A stretch of 64,000 bases of DNA from Emcibacter sp048269205 (GCF_048269205.1 NZ_JBLXJC010000003.1:261614-325613); one strand, 5' to 3'; positions 55,106 through 63,785 are shown, counted from the stretch's first letter. Notes: a model not told the origin generated them from the letters alone. Translations and numbers: made by a program.

Positions 55106-57898
55106 ATGAGTATCCTTGATCGCGCCCGTTCGGGCGGTCCCCTTTCCCTGTTATGCACAACAATCCTGGGCAGCATCTGTCTTTCCGGTACGGCTTTTGC
55201 CGGAGATGTTGCCGGTACAGTGACGAGCGCATCGCTCGATCGCTCTATCCGCGGCGCGCGGGTCACGGTTGAAGAAACCGGTCAGTCGGCCATGACCGAC
55301 GACCACGGGCGCTATATCCTGCGCGGCCTGACTGCGGGAGCCTATACGGTGCTGGTCGAACAGCCCGGTTATAACAGCAAGCGCATTGATGTGAATGTAC
55401 CGGCTGAAGGTGTGGTCAGGGCAGACAGTCGCCTGGCTCTGACAAACGATACCGCCCTGGACGAGATTGTTGTTACCGGGGCGCGTGCATCGCGCCTGCT
55501 GGCCAACGAACGCAAGCGCGCCTTGCCGGTTGTCGCGGATGTGGTATCGTCCGACGGCATCGGCAAGCTGCCGGATTACAATACGGCCGAGGCGCTGCAG
55601 CGCCTGCCCGGCATCTCGGTGGAAATTGACCAGAGCGAACCGCGTTACGTGGTAATCCGCGGTGTGGATCCCAACCTTAATCTGGTGACCATCGACGGCA
55701 ATGTCGTCGGCATTCCCGAAGCGGAAGGCCGCCGCGTGGCGCTCGACACCATTCCGTCCGACCTTGTCGGCGCTATCGAAGTCGTGAAAACCGTTACGCC
55801 GGACTATGATGCGAATGCCATTGGCGGCGCCATCAATATTGTCACACCCAGCGCCTATGACAAGTCCGAACCCTTCACCTATGTTTCCGCCCGCGGTATT
55901 TATGGCAGCAAAGCGGAAAAGATGGGTTTTGGCGCCAGCGCCATGCATGGCCAGACCTTCGGCAACGACGACCAGTTCGGTATTGTCATCGGCGCCAGCT
56001 ATTCAAAGCGTTTCATCGACACCGACCTGGTCGATCCGCTGAGCTGGGAAGAATTGGATAACGGCAAATGGGCCCCTACCGGCATGCGCATGTTCGACTA
56101 TGCCATCATGCGCGAACGCATCGGCGCAATCGCCAATCTGGAATGGCGCCCGAATGACGACCTGCGTGTCTATGTAAAGTCGATCTACAACGAGTTCACC
56201 GACCATGAAGGCCGCGACCAGTTCGACTATGACATGTATCGCGGCGATGCAACCTTCCCGTCCGCCAACGAGGTGACTTATGACCGGGGGCGGGCATCAC
56301 GCGAATTCCGCCAGAACAACCAGACGCAAAAGCTCTACAACATCTCTCCCGGCGTGGACTGGTATGTTGGCAATCTGGAACTGAAACTGAACTATACCTA
56401 TTCCCATGCGCAGGAACACACACCGGTACGCGACGATATCGAGTTCCGTACCGGCAGCAGCAACGTCTCCACCATCCTGCTGGAAGGCGCTATGCCCACC
56501 TTCAGCGATGTCGATGACGCCTTGTACGATCCGGACGCTTTCCCGCTGCGCCGCATCCGCCTGCGCCGTGAAACGATCGACGAAGACCTGCACGCCCTCA
56601 AGGCCGATCTGAAAGCCGATTTCGACCACGACATCTTCAGCTTTGTTAAGGTGGGCGTGAAATTCACCGATCGCAGTAAGGACCGGGACAACTATCAGGA
56701 ACTATGGACCCCGACAGACGACATAACATTCGGCGACACCGGCGGTGTGCTGGACACGGTCTCAGGCTTTTTTGACGACAAGTACAGCTTTGGCCCGGCC
56801 ATGGATTACGCAGGCGTTATGGATTATTTCTATAACCAGAATCCCGGGCTCCTGGAGCTGGACGAGGAAGCGACCGCCTTTAACGACAAGGCCAGCGATT
56901 ACCATATCAACGAACAGATTTATGCCGGTTACGGTATGGCCAGCCTGGAATTCGGCGACCTGAATGTCATCGGCGGCATACGGGTAGAGCACACCTCGGG
57001 CACGTATGACGCCTTTGCCATCCGCGACACGGACGGCAACGGTGAGATTGAAGTCTCCGACATCTCGCCGCTCAGCCTCGAGAAGGAATATACCCACGTC
57101 CTGCCCGGCATCACGCTGAACTACCGGCCGCAGCCGGAAGTGGTGATCCGCGCCGCCTGGACCAACACCATCGGCCGCCCGAACTACAGCGACGTTGTCC
57201 CGACCTTCGAGGAAGAGGACGGCGAAGGGGCATCCGGCAATCCCTATCTGGAACCCTACACGTCCATGGGACTTGACCTCTCGGCCGAATATTATCCCGA
57301 TGCGGACACGGTCTACTCGCTGGCGGCATTTTACAAGCACATCAAGAACCCGATCTATACGCAGACCATCTACAACACGAGCTTTGCCGGCGTAGACCTG
57401 ATCAGCCTGTCTCAGCCGCAGAACGCCGACAGCGGTAAACTGTTCGGCATCGAAGCCAACATGATCACGCGCCTCACCTTCCTGCCGGCACCGCTGGATG
57501 GCTTTGGTCTCTCCGCCAATGTCACTTACGTGGACTCCAGCGTGGATGTGCCGGGCCGCGAAGACGATGACCTGCCCTTCTTCCGCCAGTCCAAATGGCT
57601 GGCCAGCGGCGCGTTGTTCTACGAAAAGGGTCCGATTGAAGCCCGCTTCGCCGTTGCCTATCGTGATGCCTATCTGACTGGCGTCGGCTCTAGTGCCGAG
57701 TTCGACGGCTACACCGAGGGGCGCACCGTGCTGGACGCCCGTATCGGATATCGCGTCATGGAAGGTCTCGAAATTTTCGCTTCTGTTGCCAATATTGGCG
57801 AGGAACCCCTTGTTGATTATCAGGGGACTTCCAGCCGTATCAAAGCGCGTGAAGAGTATGGCGTGAACGTGGATTTCGGGATCAGCGCACAGTTCTGA
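55106..57898 (+). CDS. TonB-dependent receptor with N-terminal carboxypeptidase-like domain (receptor 5)
   Basis: 930 residues from the ATG at 55106, chosen because GGAG lies 6 bases upstream; an earlier ATG at 55094 is also in frame. Layout: signal peptide (cleavage near AFA), a carboxypeptidase-regulatory-like domain (about 35-120: GTVTSASLDRSIRGARVTVE, YNSKRIDVNV), TonB-box-like LDEIVVTGAR, a plug (GIGKLPDYNTAEALQRLPGI, VIRGVDPNLNLVTIDG, DANAIGGAINIVTP), and a large barrel. This is the SusC-like proteobacterial group (TIGR01782). Its partner phoD and the Pho-box-like site suggest it takes up a phosphorylated organic compound (inference). Confidence 0.9.
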   Translation: MSILDRARSGGPLSLLCTTILGSICLSGTAFAGDVAGTVTSASLDRSIRGARVTVEETGQSAMTDDHGRYILRGLTAGAYTVLVEQPGYNSKRIDVNVPAEGVVRADSRLALTNDTALDEIVVTGARASRLLANERKRALPVVADVVSSDGIGKLPDYNTAEALQRLPGISVEIDQSEPRYVVIRGVDPNLNLVTIDGNVVGIPEAEGRRVALDTIPSDLVGAIEVVKTVTPDYDANAIGGAINIVTPSAYDKSEPFTYVSARGIYGSKAEKMGFGASAMHGQTFGNDDQFGIVIGASYSKRFIDTDLVDPLSWEELDNGKWAPTGMRMFDYAIMRERIGAIANLEWRPNDDLRVYVKSIYNEFTDHEGRDQFDYDMYRGDATFPSANEVTYDRGRASREFRQNNQTQKLYNISPGVDWYVGNLELKLNYTYSHAQEHTPVRDDIEFRTGSSNVSTILLEGAMPTFSDVDDALYDPDAFPLRRIRLRRETIDEDLHALKADLKADFDHDIFSFVKVGVKFTDRSKDRDNYQELWTPTDDITFGDTGGVLDTVSGFFDDKYSFGPAMDYAGVMDYFYNQNPGLLELDEEATAFNDKASDYHINEQIYAGYGMASLEFGDLNVIGGIRVEHTSGTYDAFAIRDTDGNGEIEVSDISPLSLEKEYTHVLPGITLNYRPQPEVVIRAAWTNTIGRPNYSDVVPTFEEEDGEGASGNPYLEPYTSMGLDLSAEYYPDADTVYSLAAFYKHIKNPIYTQTIYNTSFAGVDLISLSQPQNADSGKLFGIEANMITRLTFLPAPLDGFGLSANVTYVDSSVDVPGREDDDLPFFRQSKWLASGALFYEKGPIEARFAVAYRDAYLTGVGSSAEFDGYTEGRTVLDARIGYRVMEGLEIFASVANIGEEPLVDYQGTSSRIKAREEYGVNVDFGISAQF

Positions 57899-57925
57899 TT
57901 TCACTCAACATTAACATTGGAACTG

Positions 57926-57956
57926 GGCCGGCAGTCGTATGACTGCCGGCCTTTTT
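57926..57956 (+). terminator. Rho-independent terminator of receptor 5
   Basis: Perfect 11-bp stem GGCCGGCAGTC (57926-57936) / GACTGCCGGCC (57941-57951), GTAT loop, then T5. Confidence 0.93.
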
Positions 57957-57973
57957 ACGGATCGGCTCTTTAT

Positions 57974-58033
57974 TTTGAACCTGCGACCTTCAGGTTATGA
58001 GCCTGACGGGTTACCAGGCTGCTCCACCCCGCG
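57974..58033 (-). pseudogene. Truncated initiator tRNA (tRNA-fMet) remnant, 5' 60 nt
   Basis: On the minus strand it reads as the first 60 nt of tRNA-fMet: CGCGGGGTGGAGCAGCC start, anticodon loop CTCATAA and the 5' part of the T-arm (GGTTCAAA). After that the sequence departs from the tRNA, so the 3' T-arm, acceptor strand and CCA are missing. It differs from the intact copy at 63925-64000 at about five positions, including the D-arm. It cannot fold as a tRNA. Confidence 0.8.
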
Positions 58034-58135
58034 TCAACCTGGTTTGGCCTACCGCTTGGCTGCTTGAGGCCTGAGGCCTACTTTATGGCAGCCCGGCATT
58101 TTTAATTCCGCCTCGGGAGACCCGAGGCTGGGGCA

Positions 58136-58149
58136 TGCTCCACCCCGCG
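58136..58149 (-). pseudogene. Second, shorter tRNA-fMet 5' fragment
   Basis: On the minus strand: CGCGGGGTGGAGCA, preceded in both this and the 58033 copy by the same TTGA. The match to tRNA-fMet stops after 14 nt and is followed by a hairpin (CCTCGGG/CCCGAGG at 58111-58127). The 57899-58249 gap holds only these remnants and the receptor terminator. Confidence 0.55.
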
Positions 58150-58249
58150 TCAATTTTATTGGCACTCAAGCGCCGTGCAGCCCCTCAAAAATGTTATAGA
58201 AGGTCAGGGTTCCGCGCAGGCTCGCGCAGTTGCTTTCAGCATAATCCGA

Positions 58250-58966
58250 TTAGCCTGCGGCGCGGGCAACATAGACTGTGTTTGCAGACTCTCCCCCCCG
58301 GAGTGGATTTTCAAAGGTCACAATGTGACTCTGAACGTCAGTAAAAACAGACTTCAGCAGTTGGCCGAATTCCTCGTCCGGGGGATCATTCGACCACAAG
58401 GCAAAAACACCTCCGGGAAGGAGAAAGCCGTTCAGCCGTTTTAGCCCTTCCGGAGTATAAAAACTGTTATGACTGGGATTCAGGGTAAACCGGGGGGAAT
58501 GGTCAATGTCCAGGAGAATGGCATGGTATCGCCTCCCCGGTGCATCCCTGTCAAAGCCCGCACTTTGCACCATTGCAAAAAAATCCCCGTGAACAAATCG
58601 ACAGCGGGGATCTTCACTCAAGGCTTCACCAAGCGGCAGGATTTTTTCCTTATGCCAGTTAATCACTTCTTCAAGGGCATCCACCACCAGCAGATTTCGA
58701 AGGTCCGGATGGTCCAGGGCCGCCACGGCCGTATAACCGAGCCCCAGCCCGCCGACGACGACATCCAGTTCCGGTTCCTTGAGACCGGCAAGCCCAAGCC
58801 TGGCCAGCTCTTCTTCGGCCGCTACAAACAGGCTGGACATGAGAAACTCGTCATTAAGTTTGATCTCGTAGACGTCGATGTTCAGCGTCAATTCCCGGCG
58901 GCGGCGCAGACTCAGCTCGCCAAGCGGGGTGTTGGCAAATGCCAGTTCCTGAAACATACGGCTCAT
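58250..58966 (-). CDS. Spermidine-synthase-like (class I SAM-binding) protein
   Basis: 238 residues with the Rossmann core of polyamine synthases: VVGGLGLGYTA at the GxGxG position, LVVDALEEVINWHKE for the acidic cofactor loop, HGDFF and LLDIDHSP near the active site. The usual GGGDGG of true spermidine synthases is GGLGLGY, and the N-terminal beta-strand tail is short, so it is probably a spermidine-synthase fold protein of other function. GAAGGACGG precedes the ATG. Monocistronic. Confidence 0.75.
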   Translation of the reverse strand: MSRMFQELAFANTPLGELSLRRRRELTLNIDVYEIKLNDEFLMSSLFVAAEEELARLGLAGLKEPELDVVVGGLGLGYTAVAALDHPDLRNLLVVDALEEVINWHKEKILPLGEALSEDPRCRFVHGDFFAMVQSAGFDRDAPGRRYHAILLDIDHSPRFTLNPSHNSFYTPEGLKRLNGFLLPGGVFALWSNDPPDEEFGQLLKSVFTDVQSHIVTFENPLRGGESANTVYVARAAG

Positions 58967-59227
58967 ATCCGTCCTTCCTCTGGGAATGGAAAACGCCTTA
59001 TAACACAGGAGGGCAGATTTACTTATCCCCTTCCCACCACGATCGCCATTTTCTCTATCCTGGACTGGACGCCTTTCTGGCTTTCAGAAAAAAGTTATTA
59101 CACTTACCAGGAAGCCGTTGAAGACATCGACGATATTATAACCCATGGTGTTTTCCGCAGAGATATCCCCCTCCAGAATTTTTCCGAAGCTCCCGATCTG
59201 AGCCCGCTACTTGAAAGGCGCGCCAGA

Positions 59228-59458
59228 ATGGGGAAACGACTTGCAAAGGTGGACCATATCCTCATAGTCGCCGCCGACAATTTTAACCGCAAGGGCGCCC
59301 TGGGAGTCTCGATCAAAGAAATCGCTGCTGATGCCGGCGTAACACGGGCGGGGATCTATTATCACTTCGAGGATAAGGAAACCCTTCTCTATCGCTGTCT
59401 GGAGCGCGGCCTGCATCAGCCTGAAGACACCGGGTTTCAGAACCACCATCCTGCGTAA
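59228..59458 (+). pseudogene. Truncated TetR-family regulator (DNA-binding part only)
   Basis: 76 codons that hold a TetR HTH (GVSIKEIAADAGVTRAGIYY, then HFEDKETLLYRCLERGL) and end after it, so the whole ligand-binding half of a normal 200-residue regulator is missing. The frame continues upstream of the ATG at 59228 to about 59040 with plausible coding sequence (EAVEDIDDIITHGVF), but without a ribosome site. It is either a decayed gene or a stray HTH peptide. Confidence 0.65.
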
Positions 59459-59502
59459 GCCTCGCTCGACAAATTCCGGTCTTTTAAAACAGCCTCTGAA
59501 GT

Positions 59503-60822
59503 TCAAGCATCTATCGCTCGGTCGGCTCCAATGACCGGGGCCACCTTCTCCCTCTCCAGAGAAGCCCCTTCTCGGATTTTCCGCATATTGCGGGCCCGGT
59601 ATTTCTTATACCAGATCACCACGCCGGTAATACTCAACATGGCTATAATGACGCCCATGAGAGACACCATAATGCGGCCCGGAAGCCCAAGGATACGTCC
59701 GGAATGGAGGGGGAACTGAGCCTGGACAAACAAATCCGCCGCCGTGCCCTCCCAGGGCAGCCAGTCCCCCAGATATTCACCGGTCTTTGCATCAAGATAC
59801 AAGGCTTTGTGTCCAACGCCACCTGCCCCATGCCCCTCTTCCGCGGTAAAAAATTCAACCCGGTAAACACCAAATTCCCGCGCATACCAGAGACTGCCAG
59901 CCGATTCGGACCAGCCTTTTGTCGCCGCCGCATCCTGTCCCAGGGAAATGGCCCGGGCAAAGCCATAACCGGGCTCAATGGGATTATCATGGCCAGAAGG
60001 GATACGCTCGTCGATTGGGGTCGGCGTCACATCGGAAACCATGCTCATCAGCGGAAAAAAGACTTCGCGGTATAAATTCAGGGAAAAACCGGTGAAGGCG
60101 ATAATAAATAACAGGACCCAGGTCCATAGCCCGAAAGCGCGGTGCAGGTCAAAATTCAGTTTAGTGGCTCCACTGCGCCAGCGGATTTTCCAGGCCAGCT
60201 TCCAGCGCTGCCAGTAGGTTGCTGCATTTCTGCCCCCCTCGACGGCATATTGTAGCGTGGCACTCACGCGCTTGCGTTTCGGCAAGGTCAGGTAAAACCC
60301 TACAAAGCAGTCAAAGGTCCAGACCAGCGCGATGATGCCAAGAAGCCACAGGCCCCAGTGATCGGTTCCCATAAACTCCGGTATGTGCAGGCTGAAATGA
60401 AGCTTATAAAGGAATGAAATAAAATTTTCGCTGGTGATGGGCCAAACAGCACCCCATTCCCGCTTGCCCAGAATGTCGCCAGAGACAGGATCAACATAAA
60501 CCTGGTTGAAGCCTGGTTTATAGAGCTCCCCGGTCTCCGGGTTTACCCTCGGTTCCACCCAGTAATAATAGGAATGACCCGGCTCGGTAAACATCTCATA
60601 ATAGGTGACCTGCACCTGGGGATGGAGCCGCTCCACTTCCGACGCCAGTTCCGTGGCGCTCCTCGGAGTGCCGGCCGTCGTGGCTTCAAGCAGATGCGGG
60701 TTCAGCAATTCATCCAGCTCATGGTCCCAGGAAATGACAGCACCCGTCAACCCGGTAATGATCAGAAATCCCGCAATGGTCAAACCGAAGTAACGATGAA
60801 TTCTGGTGAAAAATGCACGCAT
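59503..60822 (-). CDS. PepSY-associated membrane protein (siderophore-linked iron reductase type)
   Basis: 439 residues with four membrane helices: GLTIAGFLIITGLTGAVISW at about 13-32, then about 150-175, 215-245 and 385-410. A periplasmic PepSY domain lies between. Proteins of this type (PiuB-like) sit in the inner membrane next to siderophore receptors, and members with conserved membrane His residues bind haem and reduce Fe(III) of imported chelates. It follows the siderophore receptor on the same strand after a 174-base gap, so it may share its iron control. Confidence 0.85.
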   Translation of the reverse strand: MRAFFTRIHRYFGLTIAGFLIITGLTGAVISWDHELDELLNPHLLEATTAGTPRSATELASEVERLHPQVQVTYYEMFTEPGHSYYYWVEPRVNPETGELYKPGFNQVYVDPVSGDILGKREWGAVWPITSENFISFLYKLHFSLHIPEFMGTDHWGLWLLGIIALVWTFDCFVGFYLTLPKRKRVSATLQYAVEGGRNAATYWQRWKLAWKIRWRSGATKLNFDLHRAFGLWTWVLLFIIAFTGFSLNLYREVFFPLMSMVSDVTPTPIDERIPSGHDNPIEPGYGFARAISLGQDAAATKGWSESAGSLWYAREFGVYRVEFFTAEEGHGAGGVGHKALYLDAKTGEYLGDWLPWEGTAADLFVQAQFPLHSGRILGLPGRIMVSLMGVIIAMLSITGVVIWYKKYRARNMRKIREGASLEREKVAPVIGADRAIDA

Positions 60823-60996
60823 AACCGCAACTTTCTCTATTTCTGGATCCGGTCCTTCATCACCGGAAGTATATCTGGAAAAGCCTCGCCGATCTTGATA
60901 ATCCGGGTACCTGACTATCTTTCAGAGTCCATCTTATCAGACTGCCCCGAAGACTGGAGCAATCTCCGGGGCTATTTTTATTGCCGACCCTTCTGC

Positions 60997-63108
60997 TCAG
61001 TAGTGCCAGGCAATTGAAGCCATCACGTTCCGCGGGGCGCCGAAATTGGCCTGCCCCCACTGCGGGCTCAACCGGTACTTCTTGTCAGTAAGGTTATTCA
61101 CATTCAGGCTGGCAGTGATATTCTCGGCCAGGTCATAGCGGGCGAATACATCCACAAGGACATAGCTTCCCTGCACTTCGACATCGCCGAAATATAGTTC
61201 GTTCTGCCAGTTCAGGCCGGCCCCGAGGCGCAACCCGGCGACCGCGGGAACCTGATAGGCCAGGGCCATCTTGAACTGCTTAGTCGGGATGAAACGGCGG
61301 GTGTCGTTGCCATCTTCATCTTCCACATCAATCTGCGTATAACCCACATTCGCGTTCAATCCGGTAAGGATCTCCCCGGCAAGCTCAACCTCGAAACCTT
61401 TACTTTCAAAGCCGATACCGCGATAGATATTCAGGCCTGTATCGATATCACGGGTCACCCATTCGCCAAAATTTGTCTGCTTGGATTTGAAGAGGGCAAG
61501 TGTAAGCACGGACTTGCCGTCAAAAAGTTCCTGCTTTAGGCCGAATTCCATACTTTCGCCACGCACCGGACCAAGTGGCTCAAGGTCCGCATTCACCCAG
61601 GTTTGCTGCTTGAAGACTTCGCTATAACTGGCATAAAGCATTGTGCCGTCGAGGACTTCGTAGGTGGCGCCGAAATAGGGAACGAGCTCACTGTCGGACA
61701 CATCCTGAGGCGCACCGTAACTGATGCCTTCCTGGTTCAGGTCCACATATCTCGCCCCCAGCAAAATAGAGAGACGCTCTACCGGATTAAGGCGCGAGGA
61801 GATATAAAAAGAATTCTGCGTCTGATCGATATCCGTTGATGAACTTTCCGGGAAATCGATATCCATTGCCGGCCGCGGCGTGGCGCCGCTGGCCCAGTCT
61901 CCACCAACCGGATCGTCATACCCGGTCCATTCGCTGGAATAAACAGAACGCCCCGTTAGTTTGATATCCGCCAGGCTGGCGCCGATGACCACATCATGAT
62001 CCTGGCCCAGCAGGGTAAATGTACCGGTGACATAAAGATCGACAATATCCTCTTTGTCCCGGGCTTCATAATAACTGGCAATCCCCACCATTCCCTCTTC
62101 TGTTACTGGGTCCGGCGCGCCGGACAGGTAAAAGGATTCCCATTCCTTGTCCTGGACATGACGGCTGTAAATCGCCTTCGCGGTCCAGTTTTCGCCAATT
62201 TCCTGTTCCAGCTCTACAAAGGTCCGGTTTTGCATCACTTCCTGATAGGCCCATTCCGGCGCCGTATTTGTAGACCTGTCGTAGTCAGTCAGGGAACCGT
62301 CACTGTAAAAAATCGGCAGAGCGCCCGAAGAATTACCGTCATTATGATTGTCATTCAGGCTATGGCCCACAGTGAAACGTGTGCTGTCCGTGAACTCGGC
62401 GCTCAACACGCCATAAAACACAACAAATTCCTTGGAGTAACGATCCAGATAGGAATCCCCCTCCTGTTTGGCGACAACAAAATGACCCTTGAGCTTGTCA
62501 CTGAGAATTGGCCCGGAGACATCTCCTTCCAGCCTATACTGGTTCCAGCTGCCTGCAGAAGCCGAGATCGAAGCCTCAACCTCCTCTGTCGGCCGCTTGC
62601 GTACATAGTTGATGGTCGCCGATGGGTTGGCCAGGCCGGTGGTCAGGCCAGTGGCGCCTTTGACGATTTCAACCTGCTCGTATATGGCGGTATCATCATG
62701 CCCCTGTGTCAGGCCATAGGAAAAGGGCACCCCAACCCCGTCATATTGGAAGTTCACAATGTCAAAGCCACGAGCCGTATAATAGGTTCGGTCTGTTTCC
62801 ACCTGCTCCACAGTAACCCCGGTCACATAGGTCAGCAGGGAATTGACTTCCCGGAGCGAGAAATCATCGATCTGGTCGCGGGAAATGACAGAAACAATCT
62901 GCGGTGTCTCAAGGATTGACAAATTCAGTTTGGTCGCCGTTTTGGATTTATCGGGCTCCCCATACACAAAAATATTCTCAATCGCATCGGCTTCGCCACT
63001 CTTCTGATCGCCGTTCGCCGCCCCATGGTCGGACTGGGCGTAGGCGCAGCCGCCCATCATTGACACCGCAAGCGACAGCGCAAAAGCACTGCATTTTGAA
63101 CCCCTCAT
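60997..63108 (-). CDS. TonB-dependent siderophore receptor (receptor 6)
   Basis: 703 residues of the FpvA/FhuA-like siderophore receptor group (TIGR01783). Marks are the signal peptide (MMGGCAYAQ), TonB-box-like ENIFVYGEPDKSKTATKLNL, a plug (ETPQIVSVISRDQIDDF, YYTARGFDIVNFQYDGV, EIVKGATGLTTGLANPSATI) and a barrel ending in GAPRNVMASIAWHY. It differs from receptors 1-4, which lack the PQ(S/I)VSV start of the plug. AGGAGA precedes the ATG. A Fur-box-like sequence lies about 90 bases upstream. Probably imports a ferric siderophore made by other bacteria, since no synthesis genes are in the window. Confidence 0.93.
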   Translation of the reverse strand: MRGSKCSAFALSLAVSMMGGCAYAQSDHGAANGDQKSGEADAIENIFVYGEPDKSKTATKLNLSILETPQIVSVISRDQIDDFSLREVNSLLTYVTGVTVEQVETDRTYYTARGFDIVNFQYDGVGVPFSYGLTQGHDDTAIYEQVEIVKGATGLTTGLANPSATINYVRKRPTEEVEASISASAGSWNQYRLEGDVSGPILSDKLKGHFVVAKQEGDSYLDRYSKEFVVFYGVLSAEFTDSTRFTVGHSLNDNHNDGNSSGALPIFYSDGSLTDYDRSTNTAPEWAYQEVMQNRTFVELEQEIGENWTAKAIYSRHVQDKEWESFYLSGAPDPVTEEGMVGIASYYEARDKEDIVDLYVTGTFTLLGQDHDVVIGASLADIKLTGRSVYSSEWTGYDDPVGGDWASGATPRPAMDIDFPESSSTDIDQTQNSFYISSRLNPVERLSILLGARYVDLNQEGISYGAPQDVSDSELVPYFGATYEVLDGTMLYASYSEVFKQQTWVNADLEPLGPVRGESMEFGLKQELFDGKSVLTLALFKSKQTNFGEWVTRDIDTGLNIYRGIGFESKGFEVELAGEILTGLNANVGYTQIDVEDEDGNDTRRFIPTKQFKMALAYQVPAVAGLRLGAGLNWQNELYFGDVEVQGSYVLVDVFARYDLAENITASLNVNNLTDKKYRLSPQWGQANFGAPRNVMASIAWHY

Positions 63109-63193
63109 AACTCATCTCCTGAAATTTTTAAATTGATACCCCGAAGGGCCAAAATTGTTTTAAGCAATTAATCCAGCCGCTTATACATTAATT

Positions 63194-63212
63194 AAAATTG
63201 ATAATCAATTGC
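63194..63212 (-). promoter_or_regulatory. Fur-box-like site upstream of the siderophore receptor
   Basis: On the minus strand GCAATTGATTATCAATTTT matches the 19-bp Fur consensus GATAATGATAATCATTATC at 12 positions and has the central TGATTATCA dyad. It lies 86-104 bases upstream of the receptor start. Confidence 0.55.
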
Positions 63213-63251
63213 ATTTGCAAATTCGCCCGCCACTACCATAGCGAGGGCGCT

Positions 63252-63449
63252 TCAGGAGTCCCATTTTTTAAGTATGTTTAGCCCCGCCCCAAACACCATG
63301 ACCAGGCCGAACAAACCAGTCGCGGCCAGCTAGCTATAGATGGCCTTCAACAGGCTCACGAACAGGGTCAGAAAAATCAGTCCGGCGACAAGTGCGGCAA
63401 TACCCGCCCAGAATAAAACCGTTAACATTATATGGTCATTTTCTGCCAT
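63252..63449 (-). pseudogene. Small two-helix membrane protein interrupted by an amber codon
   Basis: From the ATG at 63449, 39 codons encode a hydrophilic start and one membrane helix (LFWAGIAALVAGLIFLTLFV), then TAG at 63330-63332. The same frame goes on for 25 more codons with a second hydrophobic helix (LAATGLFGLVMVFGAG) and a basic end (LNILKKWDS) before TGA at 63252. Two helices in one frame split by a single stop point to a recently broken gene, or less likely to a functional 39-residue peptide. No clear ribosome site: the region upstream of the ATG is occupied by the tRNA-linked repeat. Confidence 0.55.
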
Positions 63450-63464
63450 TTGGGATTTTGGGGT

Positions 63465-63551
63465 TAGGATTAGTCTCGTCGCTTTGCTCCTCGTGAGCTT
63501 CGCACATAATCTTGCAGACCGGCTTCAGGGCCGTCTGTGAGATTAAAATCC
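63465..63551. repeat. 87-bp imperfect repeat, copy A
   Basis: It starts TAGGATTAGTCTCGTCGCT and matches copy B (63779-63865) at about 70 of 87 positions by eye, same orientation, 314 bp apart. It contains short inverted stretches (GCTTCGC). It has no coding potential that I trust. Confidence 0.75.
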
Positions 63552-63576
63552 ACAACCACCAGCTCCTAAACCGACA

Positions 63577-63599
63577 AAACCCAGCACGAGGCTGGGTTT
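63577..63599 (-). terminator. Hairpin next to a detached tRNA-fMet 3' end
   Basis: AAACCCAGC / GCTGGGTTT with a 5-base loop. On the minus strand it follows the tRNA 3' fragment at 63608-63627 by 8 bases and continues into TTTTGTCGGTTT, like a tRNA terminator. Confidence 0.65.
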
Positions 63600-63607
63600 G
63601 ATCGTTT

Positions 63608-63627
63608 TGGTTGCGGGGGCAGGATTT
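63608..63627 (-). pseudogene. Detached tRNA-fMet 3' end, copy 1
   Basis: 20 nt identical but for one base to the 3' end of tRNA-fMet (minus strand AAATCCTGCCCCCGCAACCA), including the encoded CCA. The 5' 57 nt of the tRNA are replaced by unrelated GC-rich sequence (63628-63725). Confidence 0.7.
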
Positions 63628-63734
63628 ACCGCTATGGGCTTACGCCCCACGCGTTGCCTCCACCTTATTGCTTTGCAATAGCTTCCGGCCGAACCGGCAC
63701 GCTCATTCACCGACCCCACCTACCAGATAAAACA

Positions 63735-63759
63735 AAAGGGCCCCGTTAAAGGACCCTTT
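63735..63759 (-). terminator. Hairpin next to the second detached tRNA-fMet 3' end
   Basis: AAAGGG(C)CC / GG(A)CCCTTT with one mismatch. On the minus strand it is followed by TGTTTTAT. It lies directly after the tRNA 3' fragment at 63767-63785. Confidence 0.6.
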
Positions 63760-63766
63760 GTTTTAT

Positions 63767-63785
63767 TGGTTGCGGGGGTAGGATT
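63767..63785 (-). pseudogene. Detached tRNA-fMet 3' end, copy 2
   Basis: 19 nt identical to the 3' end of the intact tRNA-fMet (minus strand AATCCTACCCCCGCAACCA). The match ends in the T-arm, where repeat copy B takes over. Confidence 0.75.

Noticed and set aside
58050..58090. Short direct repeats GAGGCCTGAGGCCTA between the tRNA pieces as a possible attachment site
   Set aside because: Too short, not seen elsewhere in the window, and no recombinase gene nearby.
63340..63540. Plus-strand open frame of 66 codons across repeat copy A
   Set aside because: It runs antisense to the broken membrane ORF and into the repeat. Its apparent repeated peptide comes from the nucleotide repeat, and there is no ribosome site.
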